64,000 nucleotides of DNA from positions 1-64,000 of the forward strand of contig JAFGFE010000002.1 of the NCBI GenBank assembly GCA_016931225.1. The letters are read 5' to 3'. This document shows positions 8,924 through 16,490 of the stretch, in pieces. How positions within the stretch are numbered: position 1 is the first letter of the stretch; each line of letters begins with the position of its first letter. Below the pieces are notes generated by a model, which saw only the letters and a program-made list of their open reading frames with translations, made no database searches and was not told where the DNA came from. Source of the DNA: Candidatus Zymogenaceae bacterium (GTDB lineage Bacteria; Desulfobacterota; Zymogenia; Zymogenales; Zymogenaceae). The position numbers and the translations under genes are program-made.

Positions 8924-9361
8924 ATGGATCTGTCCAGTCTGAAACCGACAAAAGGAGCGGTACGCAAAAGGAAACGGGTCGGCAGGGGTGAAGCCAGCTA
9001 CGGTAAAACCGCGGGCCGCGGACACAAGGGCCAGCGGTCCCGTGCGGGCGGTCGACCCAGGCCCGGTTTTGAGGGCGGCCAGATGCCCCTCATTCGGCGC
9101 GTCCCGAAGCGCGGCTTTACGAATATCTTCAAAAAAGAGTATGCCGTTATAAATATCAGGGATCTGGTACGTCTCGAGGACAACGGGACGGTGGATGCGG
9201 CGATTCTGGTTGAAAACAAAAAAATCAAAAAGACCAAGGACGGTGTGAAGGTGCTGGGTGTGGGCGATATGGAGAAGGCGCTGACCGTCCGGGCGCATAA
9301 ATTTTCAAAGACCGCCAAGGAGAAGATAGAGGCGAAGGGCGGCAAAGCGGAGGTAATCTGA
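8924..9361 (+). CDS. rplO: 50S ribosomal protein L15
   Basis: Late-assembly 50S protein. The glycine- and arginine-rich N-terminal part with [20 protein letters not shown] and [20 protein letters not shown] is the family signature. The C-terminal domain ends with [15 protein letters not shown]. It has 145 residues. secY begins one base after its stop. Confidence 0.98.
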   Translation: MDLSSLKPTKGAVRKRKRVGRGEASYGKTAGRGHKGQRSRAGGRPRPGFEGGQMPLIRRVPKRGFTNIFKKEYAVINIRDLVRLEDNGTVDAAILVENKKIKKTKDGVKVLGVGDMEKALTVRAHKFSKTAKEKIEAKGGKAEVI

Positions 9362-9362
9362 A

Positions 9363-10691
9363 TTGGCTGAAGGATTCCAAAACATATTTAAAATCCCCGA
9401 GCTGAGGCGGCGGCTGCTGATGACCTTTGCCCTGTTGGCGGTGTATCGCGTAGGCGTTCACATTCCAACCCCGGGCATAGATGCGGTGGCATTAGGCGAG
9501 TTTTTTGATCAGACCGCACAGGGTACGCTTTTGGGATTTTTCGATATGTTTGCAGGCGGCGGACTGCGGAACCTTTCTGTGTTCGCGCTGGGAATCATGC
9601 CCTATATCAGCGCCTCGATTATCCTGCAGCTTTTAACCGTGGTCATCCCGTACCTTGAGCGTCTCTCAAGGGAGGGGGAAGAGGGAAGAAAGAAGATCAC
9701 CCAGTACACGCGATACGGCACGGTTGTACTGTCCGCCATACAGGGACTTTTCATCGGCTTCGGCCTGGAACAGATGACCAGCCCCAGTGGGGCGCCGGTG
9801 GTGCTGACGGCCGGATGGTCGTTTCGCATCATGACGGTTATTACGCTGACCGCCGGAACCGCGTTTATCATGTGGCTGGGCGAACAGATCACGGAACGGG
9901 GCATCGGAAACGGGATCTCGCTGATCATCTTCGCCGGTATCGTCGCCAGAATGCCGTCGGCGATCATACAATCAGTCGGCATGATGGGAGAGGGGGGCAT
10001 AGAGCCCCTGGTGTTCGTGGCGATTATCGTGATGATGGTGGTCGTTGTCGGGGCGATCATATTCATGGAGCGGGGCCAGCGAAGACTCCCCGTTCAGTAT
10101 GCAAAGCGGGTCGTGGGGCGTCGCATGTACGGCGGGAGCAGCACGCATCTTCCCCTCAAGATAAACACATCGGGGGTTATACCGCCGATTTTCGCATCAT
10201 CGATCTTGATGTTCCCCCTGACTATTGCGGACTTTCTCCTCAAGGATCAGATGGAACAGCATATCTGGCTGGAGAAGCTGGTGGCCCAGTTTTATCCGAC
10301 CCAGATAGTCTATAATGTATTGTATGTTCTCCTGATTATCTTCTTCTGTTATTTTTACACCGCCGTTACGTTCAATCCTGTGGATGTGGCAGATAATATG
10401 AAGCGCTATGGCGGATTTATCCCGGGAATCAGGCCGGGGAAGCGCACCGCGGATTATATCGACAAGGTACTGACGAGAATCACCCTCGTGGGTGCGTTCT
10501 ATGTCTCCGCGGTCTGCGTATTGCCGACCATCCTGATTGCGAATTTCAACGTTCCGTTCTATTTCGGCGGCACAGCGCTTTTGATCGTCGTCGGCGTTGC
10601 GCTGGATTTCGTGCAGCAGATCGAGTCCCACATGATCACCAGACACTACGAGGGATTTTTGAAAAAGGGGAGGGTGAAGGGACGCAGGTAA
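9363..10691 (+). CDS. secY: Protein translocase subunit SecY
   Basis: Pore-forming subunit of the SecYEG translocon in the inner membrane. The 442 residues hold the expected ten membrane segments, with plug-region residues [24 protein letters not shown] and the conserved [16 protein letters not shown]. The cytoplasmic loop [19 protein letters not shown] contacts SecA and ribosomes in other species. The start is TTG at 9363, one base after rpl[19 protein letters not shown] matches the family N-terminus. A 114-base gap to adk has no clear signal. Confidence 0.97.
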   Translation: MAEGFQNIFKIPELRRRLLMTFALLAVYRVGVHIPTPGIDAVALGEFFDQTAQGTLLGFFDMFAGGGLRNLSVFALGIMPYISASIILQLLTVVIPYLERLSREGEEGRKKITQYTRYGTVVLSAIQGLFIGFGLEQMTSPSGAPVVLTAGWSFRIMTVITLTAGTAFIMWLGEQITERGIGNGISLIIFAGIVARMPSAIIQSVGMMGEGGIEPLVFVAIIVMMVVVVGAIIFMERGQRRLPVQYAKRVVGRRMYGGSSTHLPLKINTSGVIPPIFASSILMFPLTIADFLLKDQMEQHIWLEKLVAQFYPTQIVYNVLYVLLIIFFCYFYTAVTFNPVDVADNMKRYGGFIPGIRPGKRTADYIDKVLTRITLVGAFYVSAVCVLPTILIANFNVPFYFGGTALLIVVGVALDFVQQIESHMITRHYEGFLKKGRVKGRR

Positions 10692-10805
10692 GGTCCGATA
10701 CAGGACACACGAATGCTGCGAGGGGATGTCGGCGGGTATCATACTATACTCAAAACGAGAAACAACGAACAATTACCATATCACTGAGACGGAAGAGAGA
10801 GAGCA

Positions 10806-11462
10806 ATGACTGCTAAGCTGAATCTGGTATTACTCGGACCCCCGGGGGCGGGTAAGGGAACACAGGCGAAGATGCTGGTGGATCGTTACAACATTCCTCA
10901 GATTTCCACGGGAGACATACTCCGAGGCGCGGTTGCCGCCGGCACAAAGCTGGGAAAAGAGGCGAAAGAGTATATGGATGCCGGTGACCTGGTGCCCGAC
11001 GATGTTGTCATCGGGCTGGTGCGCGAGCGACTCCAGGAACCTGACTGCAAAAACGGGTATATTCTCGATGGATTTCCCCGCACGGTGAAGCAGGCCGAGT
11101 CCCTCGACGGAATCCTCGACGCCCTGGGTGACGGTATTTCCCATGTCGTCAGCATCGAGGTCGACGAACGGGAGCTTATTACCCGACTGACCGGAAGGAG
11201 GACCTGCAAGGGGTGCGGAGCCATGTACCACGTGACGTTTGGACCGCCGAAGAAGGACGGCGTGTGCGACAAGTGCGGCGGCGAGTTGTACCAGCGGGAC
11301 GACGACAAGGAGGAAACCATCGTATCACGTCTGAAGGTCTATAAAAACCAGACGGAGCCTCTCATCGCGTATTATTCCAAGAAAGATTTGGTTCGATCGA
11401 TTCCTGGATCGGGAGAGATCAAAGAGATATTCCAGCGCGTGACGGACGTGCTGGATGGTTAA
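10806..11462 (+). CDS. adk: Adenylate kinase, zinc-binding LID type
   Basis: Catalyses ATP + AMP to 2 ADP. The P-loop GPPGAGKGT is at residues 11-19 and the AMP-binding GDILRGAV and DGFPRTVKQA segments follow. The LID domain (about residues 125-165) carries two CxxC pairs, CKGC and CDKC, so it should bind a structural zinc ion as in Gram-positive and many other bacteria. The 218 residues make it the long form. In most spc operons map follows adk; here infA follows instead. Confidence 0.97.
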   Translation: MTAKLNLVLLGPPGAGKGTQAKMLVDRYNIPQISTGDILRGAVAAGTKLGKEAKEYMDAGDLVPDDVVIGLVRERLQEPDCKNGYILDGFPRTVKQAESLDGILDALGDGISHVVSIEVDERELITRLTGRRTCKGCGAMYHVTFGPPKKDGVCDKCGGELYQRDDDKEETIVSRLKVYKNQTEPLIAYYSKKDLVRSIPGSGEIKEIFQRVTDVLDG

Positions 11463-11489
11463 CGGGAATTCATTAGGAGTTCTGAGCAC

Positions 11490-11708
11490 ATGGCGAAAGA
11501 AGAAGCCATAGAAGTGCAGGGTACCGTTTCGGAAATTCTTCCCAATGCCATGTTTCGAGTAGAGTTGGAAAACGGACATACGGTGCTTGCCCATATATCG
11601 GGCAAGATGAGGATGCACTTTATCAAAATTTTGAAAGGTGATACCGTCACCGTGGAGTTGTCCCCCTACGATTTGACCAGAGGCCGGATCATTTATCGTT
11701 CCAAGTAG
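11490..11708 (+). CDS. infA: Translation initiation factor IF-1
   Basis: Single OB-fold protein that occupies the A site during initiation. The 72 residues [20 protein letters not shown] to RGRIIYRSK are of standard length and carry the conserved [20 protein letters not shown]. It lies 27 bases after adk and 36 before rpmJ. Confidence 0.98.
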   Translation: MAKEEAIEVQGTVSEILPNAMFRVELENGHTVLAHISGKMRMHFIKILKGDTVTVELSPYDLTRGRIIYRSK

Positions 11709-11744
11709 GGAAGACGACACAGCATACAGGGGAGTGATTGTACA

Positions 11745-11858
11745 ATGAAAGTGCGCGCATCGGTTAAGAAGATCTGCGACAAATGCAAGATCATCAGGCG
11801 AAAAGGGGTTGTGAGGATTATCTGCGAAAACCCCAAGCATAAACAACGGCAAGGATAA
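11745..11858 (+). CDS. rpmJ: 50S ribosomal protein L36, zinc-binding type
   Basis: A 37-codon gene that is easy to miss. [20 protein letters not shown], then [12 protein letters not shown], is the zinc-binding form of L36, with ligands expected at CDKC, the later Cys and the His of PKHKQ. The start is ATG 11745 behind GGGGAG. Its place between infA and rpsM is the usual bacterial arrangement. Confidence 0.97.
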   Translation: MKVRASVKKICDKCKIIRRKGVVRIICENPKHKQRQG

Positions 11859-11882
11859 GAGCATACAAAAGAGGAGGCGGCC

Positions 11883-12248
11883 GTGGCACGGATTGCGGGT
11901 GTAGACCTGCCAAAGAAGAAGCGGATAGAAATCGGTTTGACCTATATTTACGGGATCGGCCGAACGATATCGCAAAAAATCCTCGATGAGGCCGGCATCG
12001 ATTACAATACCAGCACCGATGATCTGACCGACAAGGAAATCACTGCGATTCGAGACATCATCGATGCGAAGTATATGGTTGAGGGTGATCTGCGTAAGGA
12101 ACGTTCCATGAACATTAAAATGCTCATGGATCTGGGTAACTATCGCGGATTGAGACACAGGAAGGGACTGCCGGTACGGGGCCAACGCACATCAACGAAC
12201 GCCCGGACAAGGAAAGGTCCGAGACGCGTGAAAATCAAGAAAAAATAA
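11883..12248 (+). CDS. rpsM: 30S ribosomal protein S13
   Basis: 30S head protein contacting P-site tRNA and forming intersubunit bridges. The start codon is GTG ([20 protein letters not shown]), preceded by GAGGAGG. The C-terminal [24 protein letters not shown] segment is nearly universal in bacteria. It has 121 residues. First gene of the alpha-type block after rpmJ. Confidence 0.98.
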   Translation: MARIAGVDLPKKKRIEIGLTYIYGIGRTISQKILDEAGIDYNTSTDDLTDKEITAIRDIIDAKYMVEGDLRKERSMNIKMLMDLGNYRGLRHRKGLPVRGQRTSTNARTRKGPRRVKIKKK

Positions 12249-12272
12249 AGCAAGTAGATATCGAGGATCACC

Positions 12273-12665
12273 ATGGCACGTGGTAAACGGATCGTCCGCA
12301 AGAAAAAAGAGAAGAAAAACGTCCAGACCGGCGTCGCGCATATCCAGTCGACATTCAACAATACCATAGTTACCATTACCGACTTGTCGGGCAATGTCCT
12401 GGCATGGTCGAGCTCCGGGTCCCAGGGATTTAAGGGATCGCGAAAAAGCACCCCCTTCGCGGCACAGACCGCGGCCCAGGATGCGGCACGAAAGGCGATG
12501 GAGCATGGGATGAGAACGGTGGACGTACATGTCAAGGGGCCCGGGTCGGGTCGTGAAGCCGCCCTTCGTGCGCTGCAGGCGGCGGGGCTGGAGGTCAACG
12601 TGATTCGAGATGTCACGCCCATCCCACATAACGGGTGTCGTCCGCCGAAAAAGCGGCGCGTGTAA
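12273..12665 (+). CDS. rpsK: 30S ribosomal protein S11
   Basis: Platform protein of the 30S subunit. [38 protein letters not shown] and the C-terminal [18 protein letters not shown] are invariant features. The 130 residues are standard. It follows rpsM by 24 bases. Confidence 0.98.
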   Translation: MARGKRIVRKKKEKKNVQTGVAHIQSTFNNTIVTITDLSGNVLAWSSSGSQGFKGSRKSTPFAAQTAAQDAARKAMEHGMRTVDVHVKGPGSGREAALRALQAAGLEVNVIRDVTPIPHNGCRPPKKRRV

Positions 12666-12722
12666 TGTCACCGTATCATCAATAAATGAAAGCCTGAGGC
12701 AGCTTCTGATTGGAGGAAACTT

Positions 12723-13349
12723 GTGGCAAGGTACAGGGGTTCAGTATGTCGGTTGTGCAGACGGGAGGGCATGAAGCTTTTCCTGAAGGGCGACCGGTGT
12801 TTTTCGGAAAAATGCGCCGTTGAGCGAAGGAATTATCCCCCGGGTGAACATGGCCAAGGGAGGGCGAAGTTTTCCGAATACGGCAACCAGCTTCGTGAAA
12901 AGCAAAAAGTCAAGAGAATGTACGGCCTGCTGGAAAACCAGTTTCACCGGTATTTCAAAACCGCGGATAAAATGCGCGGTCCGACGGGTGAAAATCTTCT
13001 GATCCTTCTGGAAAGAAGGCTCGATAACATGGTTTTTCGGCTTGGATTTGCCAGCTCCCGTAACGAGGCGCGGCAACTCGTAAGACACGGACACTTCATA
13101 GTCAATGATCGAAAAGTAGATATTCCCTCGTATCTTGTGAAACCGGGAGATGTCATCACTCTGCGGGAAAAGAGCCGTAAAATTGACAGGATAAAGGATT
13201 CCCTCGAGACGGTTGCGCGGAGGGGGATACCCTCGTGGCTCGACTATGACAATGCCTCTTTTTCGGGAACCATTAAGGTGTTGCCCACCCGGGAAGAGCT
13301 CACGATGCCGATATCGGAAAACCTGATCGTGGAGCTTTACTCTAAGTAA
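12723..13349 (+). CDS. rpsD: 30S ribosomal protein S4, zinc-binding form
   Basis: 16S rRNA assembly initiator. It autoregulates the alpha operon in E. coli; that cannot be judged from sequence here. The start is GTG 12723 giving [16 protein letters not shown] behind TTGGAGGAA. The cysteine pairs CRLC and CFSEKC (about residues 9-31) indicate the zinc-containing form. The S4 RNA-binding domain (about residues 97-160) includes [26 protein letters not shown]. It has 208 residues. Confidence 0.98.
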   Translation: MARYRGSVCRLCRREGMKLFLKGDRCFSEKCAVERRNYPPGEHGQGRAKFSEYGNQLREKQKVKRMYGLLENQFHRYFKTADKMRGPTGENLLILLERRLDNMVFRLGFASSRNEARQLVRHGHFIVNDRKVDIPSYLVKPGDVITLREKSRKIDRIKDSLETVARRGIPSWLDYDNASFSGTIKVLPTREELTMPISENLIVELYSK

Positions 13350-13399
13350 CGTCGTACCGACCGGGTACGGGTAACGGGGTTTCATGGTAAGGAGGGCCC

Positions 13400-14446
13400 A
13401 TGACCGTAACATTACAGACACATCTGCAGGCGAACTGGCGCGAGCTGATAAAGCCGAAGCGAATGGTCGTCGACAGTGATGACAATACGGAATTTTACGG
13501 AAAATTCGTGGCCGAGCCCTTCGAGCGGGGATTCGGCATTACCATAGGAAACTCTCTGAGGAGGATACTCCTCTCGTCATTGATGGGAGCCGCCATTACA
13601 TCCGTAAAGATAGAGGATGTCATGCACGAGTTTACCACCATTGACGGCGTTTCAGAGGATGTTACGGATATCATCCTGAACCTGAAAGGCATACGGCTCA
13701 AGCTCCACGGCGAGGGGCCGAAAACCATCAGAATTGAAGCGAAGGGAGAACAGGTCGTCAAGGCGGGACACATCCTCTGTGACGACTCGGTGAAGATACT
13801 CAATCCGGATCATCACATCGCCACCCTCTCGAAGGATGGCGCTTTGAATATGGAGATGATTGTGGACTGGGGAAGGGGATACATCCCGGCGGAACGGGAT
13901 CTTGAGGAAGACGAGCCCATCGGAACGATTCCCATAGATGCGGTGTTTTCGCCGATAAAGAAGGTAAATTACCTGGTAACCCAGGCACGGGTCGGACAAA
14001 TGACCGACTATGACAAGCTGACACTGGAGGTATGGACGGACGGTAGTGTCCGACCGGAAGACGCCATTGCCTTTTCGGCGAAGATTTTGAAGGAGCATAT
14101 GAATATCTTCATTAACTTCGTCGAAGACTCCGAGGAAGAGGCCGACGATCGCGGCGATGACTCCGAGGAGTTCAATGAGAACCTCCTTAGACCGGTCAGC
14201 GAGCTTGAGCTTTCAGTGCGCTCCTCAAACTGTCTGAAGAATGCGGACATCAAGTACATTGGTGATCTCGTTCAAATGACGGAAATGGAGATGCTCAAAA
14301 CAAAGAACTTCGGAAGAAAATCCTTGAACGAGATAAAGGAGATCCTCACGGACATGGGGCTTCGATTCGGCATGAAGCTTGAAAACTGGCCCCCAAAGGA
14401 TCTTCCCTCTATCGAAGAACAAGATCACCTCGATATCGACGTCTGA
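13400..14446 (+). CDS. rpoA: DNA-directed RNA polymerase subunit alpha
   Basis: The assembly platform of RNA polymerase and, through its C-terminal domain, a contact for UP elements and activators. The N-terminal domain contains [21 protein letters not shown] (about residues 38-58). The linker, about residues 240-265, is strongly acidic ([15 protein letters not shown]). The C-terminal domain with [20 protein letters not shown] (about residues 268-287) and ends at residue 348. ATG 13400 sits behind AAGGAGG. Confidence 0.98.
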   Translation: MTVTLQTHLQANWRELIKPKRMVVDSDDNTEFYGKFVAEPFERGFGITIGNSLRRILLSSLMGAAITSVKIEDVMHEFTTIDGVSEDVTDIILNLKGIRLKLHGEGPKTIRIEAKGEQVVKAGHILCDDSVKILNPDHHIATLSKDGALNMEMIVDWGRGYIPAERDLEEDEPIGTIPIDAVFSPIKKVNYLVTQARVGQMTDYDKLTLEVWTDGSVRPEDAIAFSAKILKEHMNIFINFVEDSEEEADDRGDDSEEFNENLLRPVSELELSVRSSNCLKNADIKYIGDLVQMTEMEMLKTKNFGRKSLNEIKEILTDMGLRFGMKLENWPPKDLPSIEEQDHLDIDV

Positions 14447-14478
14447 TGACTGACGGCGTTTTGTAAGGAAACAGGATC

Positions 14479-15168
14479 ATGCGGCACCAAAAAGCAGGAC
14501 GAAGGCTCGGACGCAACACAAGCCATAGAAAGGCGATGTTGAGAAACATCACCACGTCTCTTTTGGAAGTGGAGCGTATAGAGACGACAGAAGCGAAGGC
14601 GAAAGAACTCAGACGTTACGCTGAAAAGATGATAACCCTCGGGAAAAGGGGCGATCTCCATGCCCGAAGGCAGGCGCTTTCGTTTCTGAGGAAAAGAGAC
14701 GTTGTGGAGAAGGTCTTTTCGGATTACGCAGAGCGATTCAGCGATCGTAAGGGTGGGTACACGAGAATCATGAAGCTGGGAAGGCGCGTGGGCGACAATG
14801 CTAGGATGGCCGTCATCGAGCTTCTCCCTGCGGATGAAAAGAAGAAGCCGAAAGAGAAAAAGAAGGCTCCCGCCGCAAAACCGTCGAAGGAGAAAAAAAA
14901 GGCCGCAGCGCCGACCGGCGAGAAAAAGGATGTAAAAAAGACGAAGGCGGCGGATGAAAAAGAAACAAAGGCGACGAAGGCCGCATCCGGCGATAAAAAG
15001 GAAAAGACGGTAAAGAAACCCGCGGCAAAAAAAACGACCAGCAAGGAAGACGCGAAGAAGACGGTTGCCAAAGACGCTCCGAAGAAGACTCAGACGAAGA
15101 AATCTGCTGAAAAACCGGCCGGCGGTGCAAAAGAGAAGAGCGATAAGGCAAAAGATGCCGGTAAATAA
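14479..15168 (+). CDS. rplQ: 50S ribosomal protein L17 with long lysine/alanine-rich C-terminal extension
   Basis: L17 lies near the tunnel exit of the 50S subunit. Residues 1 to about 115 are a normal L17: [61 protein letters not shown] and VIELL. Most bacterial L17 proteins stop near there. This one continues for about 110 residues of Lys, Ala, Glu and Thr with repeated KK and PAAKK-like elements, resembling a histone-H1-type tail. The extension is in frame with ordinary codons and ends in a single TAA. It is probably disordered and RNA- or DNA-binding. Confidence 0.95.
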   Translation: MRHQKAGRRLGRNTSHRKAMLRNITTSLLEVERIETTEAKAKELRRYAEKMITLGKRGDLHARRQALSFLRKRDVVEKVFSDYAERFSDRKGGYTRIMKLGRRVGDNARMAVIELLPADEKKKPKEKKKAPAAKPSKEKKKAAAPTGEKKDVKKTKAADEKETKATKAASGDKKEKTVKKPAAKKTTSKEDAKKTVAKDAPKKTQTKKSAEKPAGGAKEKSDKAKDAGK

Positions 15169-15186
15169 AACAACAAGGGCATGGAT

Positions 15187-15280
15187 AGAAGACGGGAAAG
15201 AGAAGGAATGGGAAAGGAGAAAGAAAAGGGACGAGGGAATAAAGAGGGGAGGAAACGGGGACGGGACGGGAGAGAATGGA
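15187..15280 (+). other. Polypurine tract downstream of rplQ
   Basis: Over these 94 bases of the plus strand only eight are pyrimidines. The stretch lies in the noncoding spacer between rplQ (ends 15168) and the RND operon. It extends the purine-rich composition of the rplQ tail past its stop codon. It has no credible gene: two overlapping frames stay open but encode only Arg/Lys/Glu/Gly runs. It could form triplex or R-loop structures, or be a relic of a longer lysine-rich tail. Confidence 0.6.
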
Positions 15281-15392
15281 ATACGAATTGGGAGAAATAT
15301 GAAACCAGAGGTGTTCACAATTCGGTTTCATCACTAACCGTGAAATATGTATGTACAGGTAACATCGCGTTACAATTCTGAATGAATAAAAG

Positions 15393-15420
15393 AGGCAAGG
15401 TGTAGTACTTGCCTTTTTTA
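15393..15420 (+). terminator. Rho-independent terminator after the ribosomal cluster
   Basis: AGGCAAG (15393-15399) pairs with CTTGCCT (15408-15414) around an eight-base loop and is followed by a run of T residues ending in A. It should end transcription of the ribosomal cluster. It lies only 16 bases before the start codon of the RND adaptor gene, so read-through may be how that operon is expressed. Confidence 0.8.
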
Positions 15421-15436
15421 TTAAAAGGGGAAGTTC

Positions 15437-16462
15437 GTGGACGAAAGAATGAAAAGAAGAATATATCGGATAGTCGCCGTGATCGGCGCTGTTTTGTTTA
15501 TTTTGATCATATACCGTCTGCTGACCTCAAAGCTGTTTCAGAAGGACGACGGTGAAAAAGAATACCTGATTCCGGTGACCACCGTGGAGGTGGTAACCGG
15601 CGACATCAGGGATACGCTGTTTTACAGCGGGGATATCCAGGGTGAGGAACAGGCCATCGTCTATCCAGTCATATCCGGCACGCTCCTTCGATACTATGTC
15701 GAAGAAGGGGAGCGGGTGAGAAAAGGTGAAACCCTGGCGCTGTTGAAGAGACTGGAAACCTGGGAGGAATACAAACCGGTGGTGGTGGAGTCGCCCATTT
15801 CTGGCATTGTCGGTTATAATTATCTTGACGTTGGAGAAATCGCCACTCTCCAGACTCCGGTATCCCTCGTGGTGGGAGGAGAAGGGCTCAGGGTGACACT
15901 TAAGGTGTCCGATACGGAGCTCGGTTTGATCGATGTCGGTATGCCGGCGGAGGTCCGCGTGCCCACCGCTCCCGATATCTGGTTTGAGGGTGTCGTCTCG
16001 AAAGTCAGCCCGATTCTGAACTCGGATACCAGAACCGCATACGTGGAAGTTTTTATTGATGAAAGGCCGAAACAGGTGTGGCCCGGTATGTTCGGAGATG
16101 TTCGCATCATTATTGAAGAGAAAACTGATGTGACAATCGTCCCCACGGATGTCATCATGTATGCCGGAGATGAGATGGTCGATCCCTACTGTTTTGTTTT
16201 GAACGACGGAGTCACCCATAAACGGGATCTTGAGCTGGGTATTACCGAGGGAGTGATGGTTGAGGTAGTGGCGGGAATTTCGCCGGGCGAGCTGATAGTT
16301 GATCTGGGCAAGGAAAATGTGGATGAAGGGGTTGAGGTTGAAGTGATTGAGGGTGAAGTGACTGAGGGTGAAGTGACTGAGGGTGAAGTGACTGAGGGTG
16401 AAGTGACTGAGGGTGAAGTGACTGAGGGTGAAGTGATTGAGGAAGAATCCGCCTCGGAGTAG
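15437..16462 (+). CDS. RND efflux periplasmic adaptor subunit (HlyD/MFP family)
   Basis: Membrane fusion protein expected to link the inner-membrane RND pump at 16491 to an outer-membrane channel. It starts at GTG 15437 behind AAAAGGGGAA. Residues 8-30 form an N-terminal membrane anchor (IVAVIGAVLFILIIY). The barrel-sandwich (lipoyl-like) part follows, with GTLLRYYVEEGERVRKGETLA near residues 76-96, but the coiled-coil hairpin is very short. The beta-barrel contains GMPAEVRVPT and VWPGMFGDVRI. The last 45 or so residues are an acidic tail of six EGEV(T/I) pentapeptides. No TolC-type gene is in the window. Confidence 0.9.
   Translation: MDERMKRRIYRIVAVIGAVLFILIIYRLLTSKLFQKDDGEKEYLIPVTTVEVVTGDIRDTLFYSGDIQGEEQAIVYPVISGTLLRYYVEEGERVRKGETLALLKRLETWEEYKPVVVESPISGIVGYNYLDVGEIATLQTPVSLVVGGEGLRVTLKVSDTELGLIDVGMPAEVRVPTAPDIWFEGVVSKVSPILNSDTRTAYVEVFIDERPKQVWPGMFGDVRIIIEEKTDVTIVPTDVIMYAGDEMVDPYCFVLNDGVTHKRDLELGITEGVMVEVVAGISPGELIVDLGKENVDEGVEVEVIEGEVTEGEVTEGEVTEGEVTEGEVTEGEVIEEESASE
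16349..16438 (+). repeat. Six 15-base tandem repeats encoding EGEVT
   Basis: Five identical 15-base units (gagggtgaagtgact) and a sixth differing by one base (att for act) lie end to end. They encode the acidic tail of the RND adaptor. Their identity at the DNA level points to recent expansion by slippage, and the in-frame unit means copy number can change without a frameshift. Confidence 0.95.
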
Positions 16463-16490
16463 GCGTGCATGATAAAAGAGGCTGATCAAC

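Noticed and set aside
8219-9298. A 359-codon minus-strand open frame opposite rpsE, rpmD and rplO
   Set aside because: It is a shadow of three conserved ribosomal protein genes with no motif of its own.
15065-15381. Two overlapping Arg/Lys/Glu-rich frames at the end of rplQ and beyond
   Set aside because: They arise from the purine-rich composition; there is no motif or ribosome binding site.
16349-16438. Short direct repeats that might suggest a CRISPR array
   Set aside because: The units are contiguous with no spacers and lie inside a coding frame.
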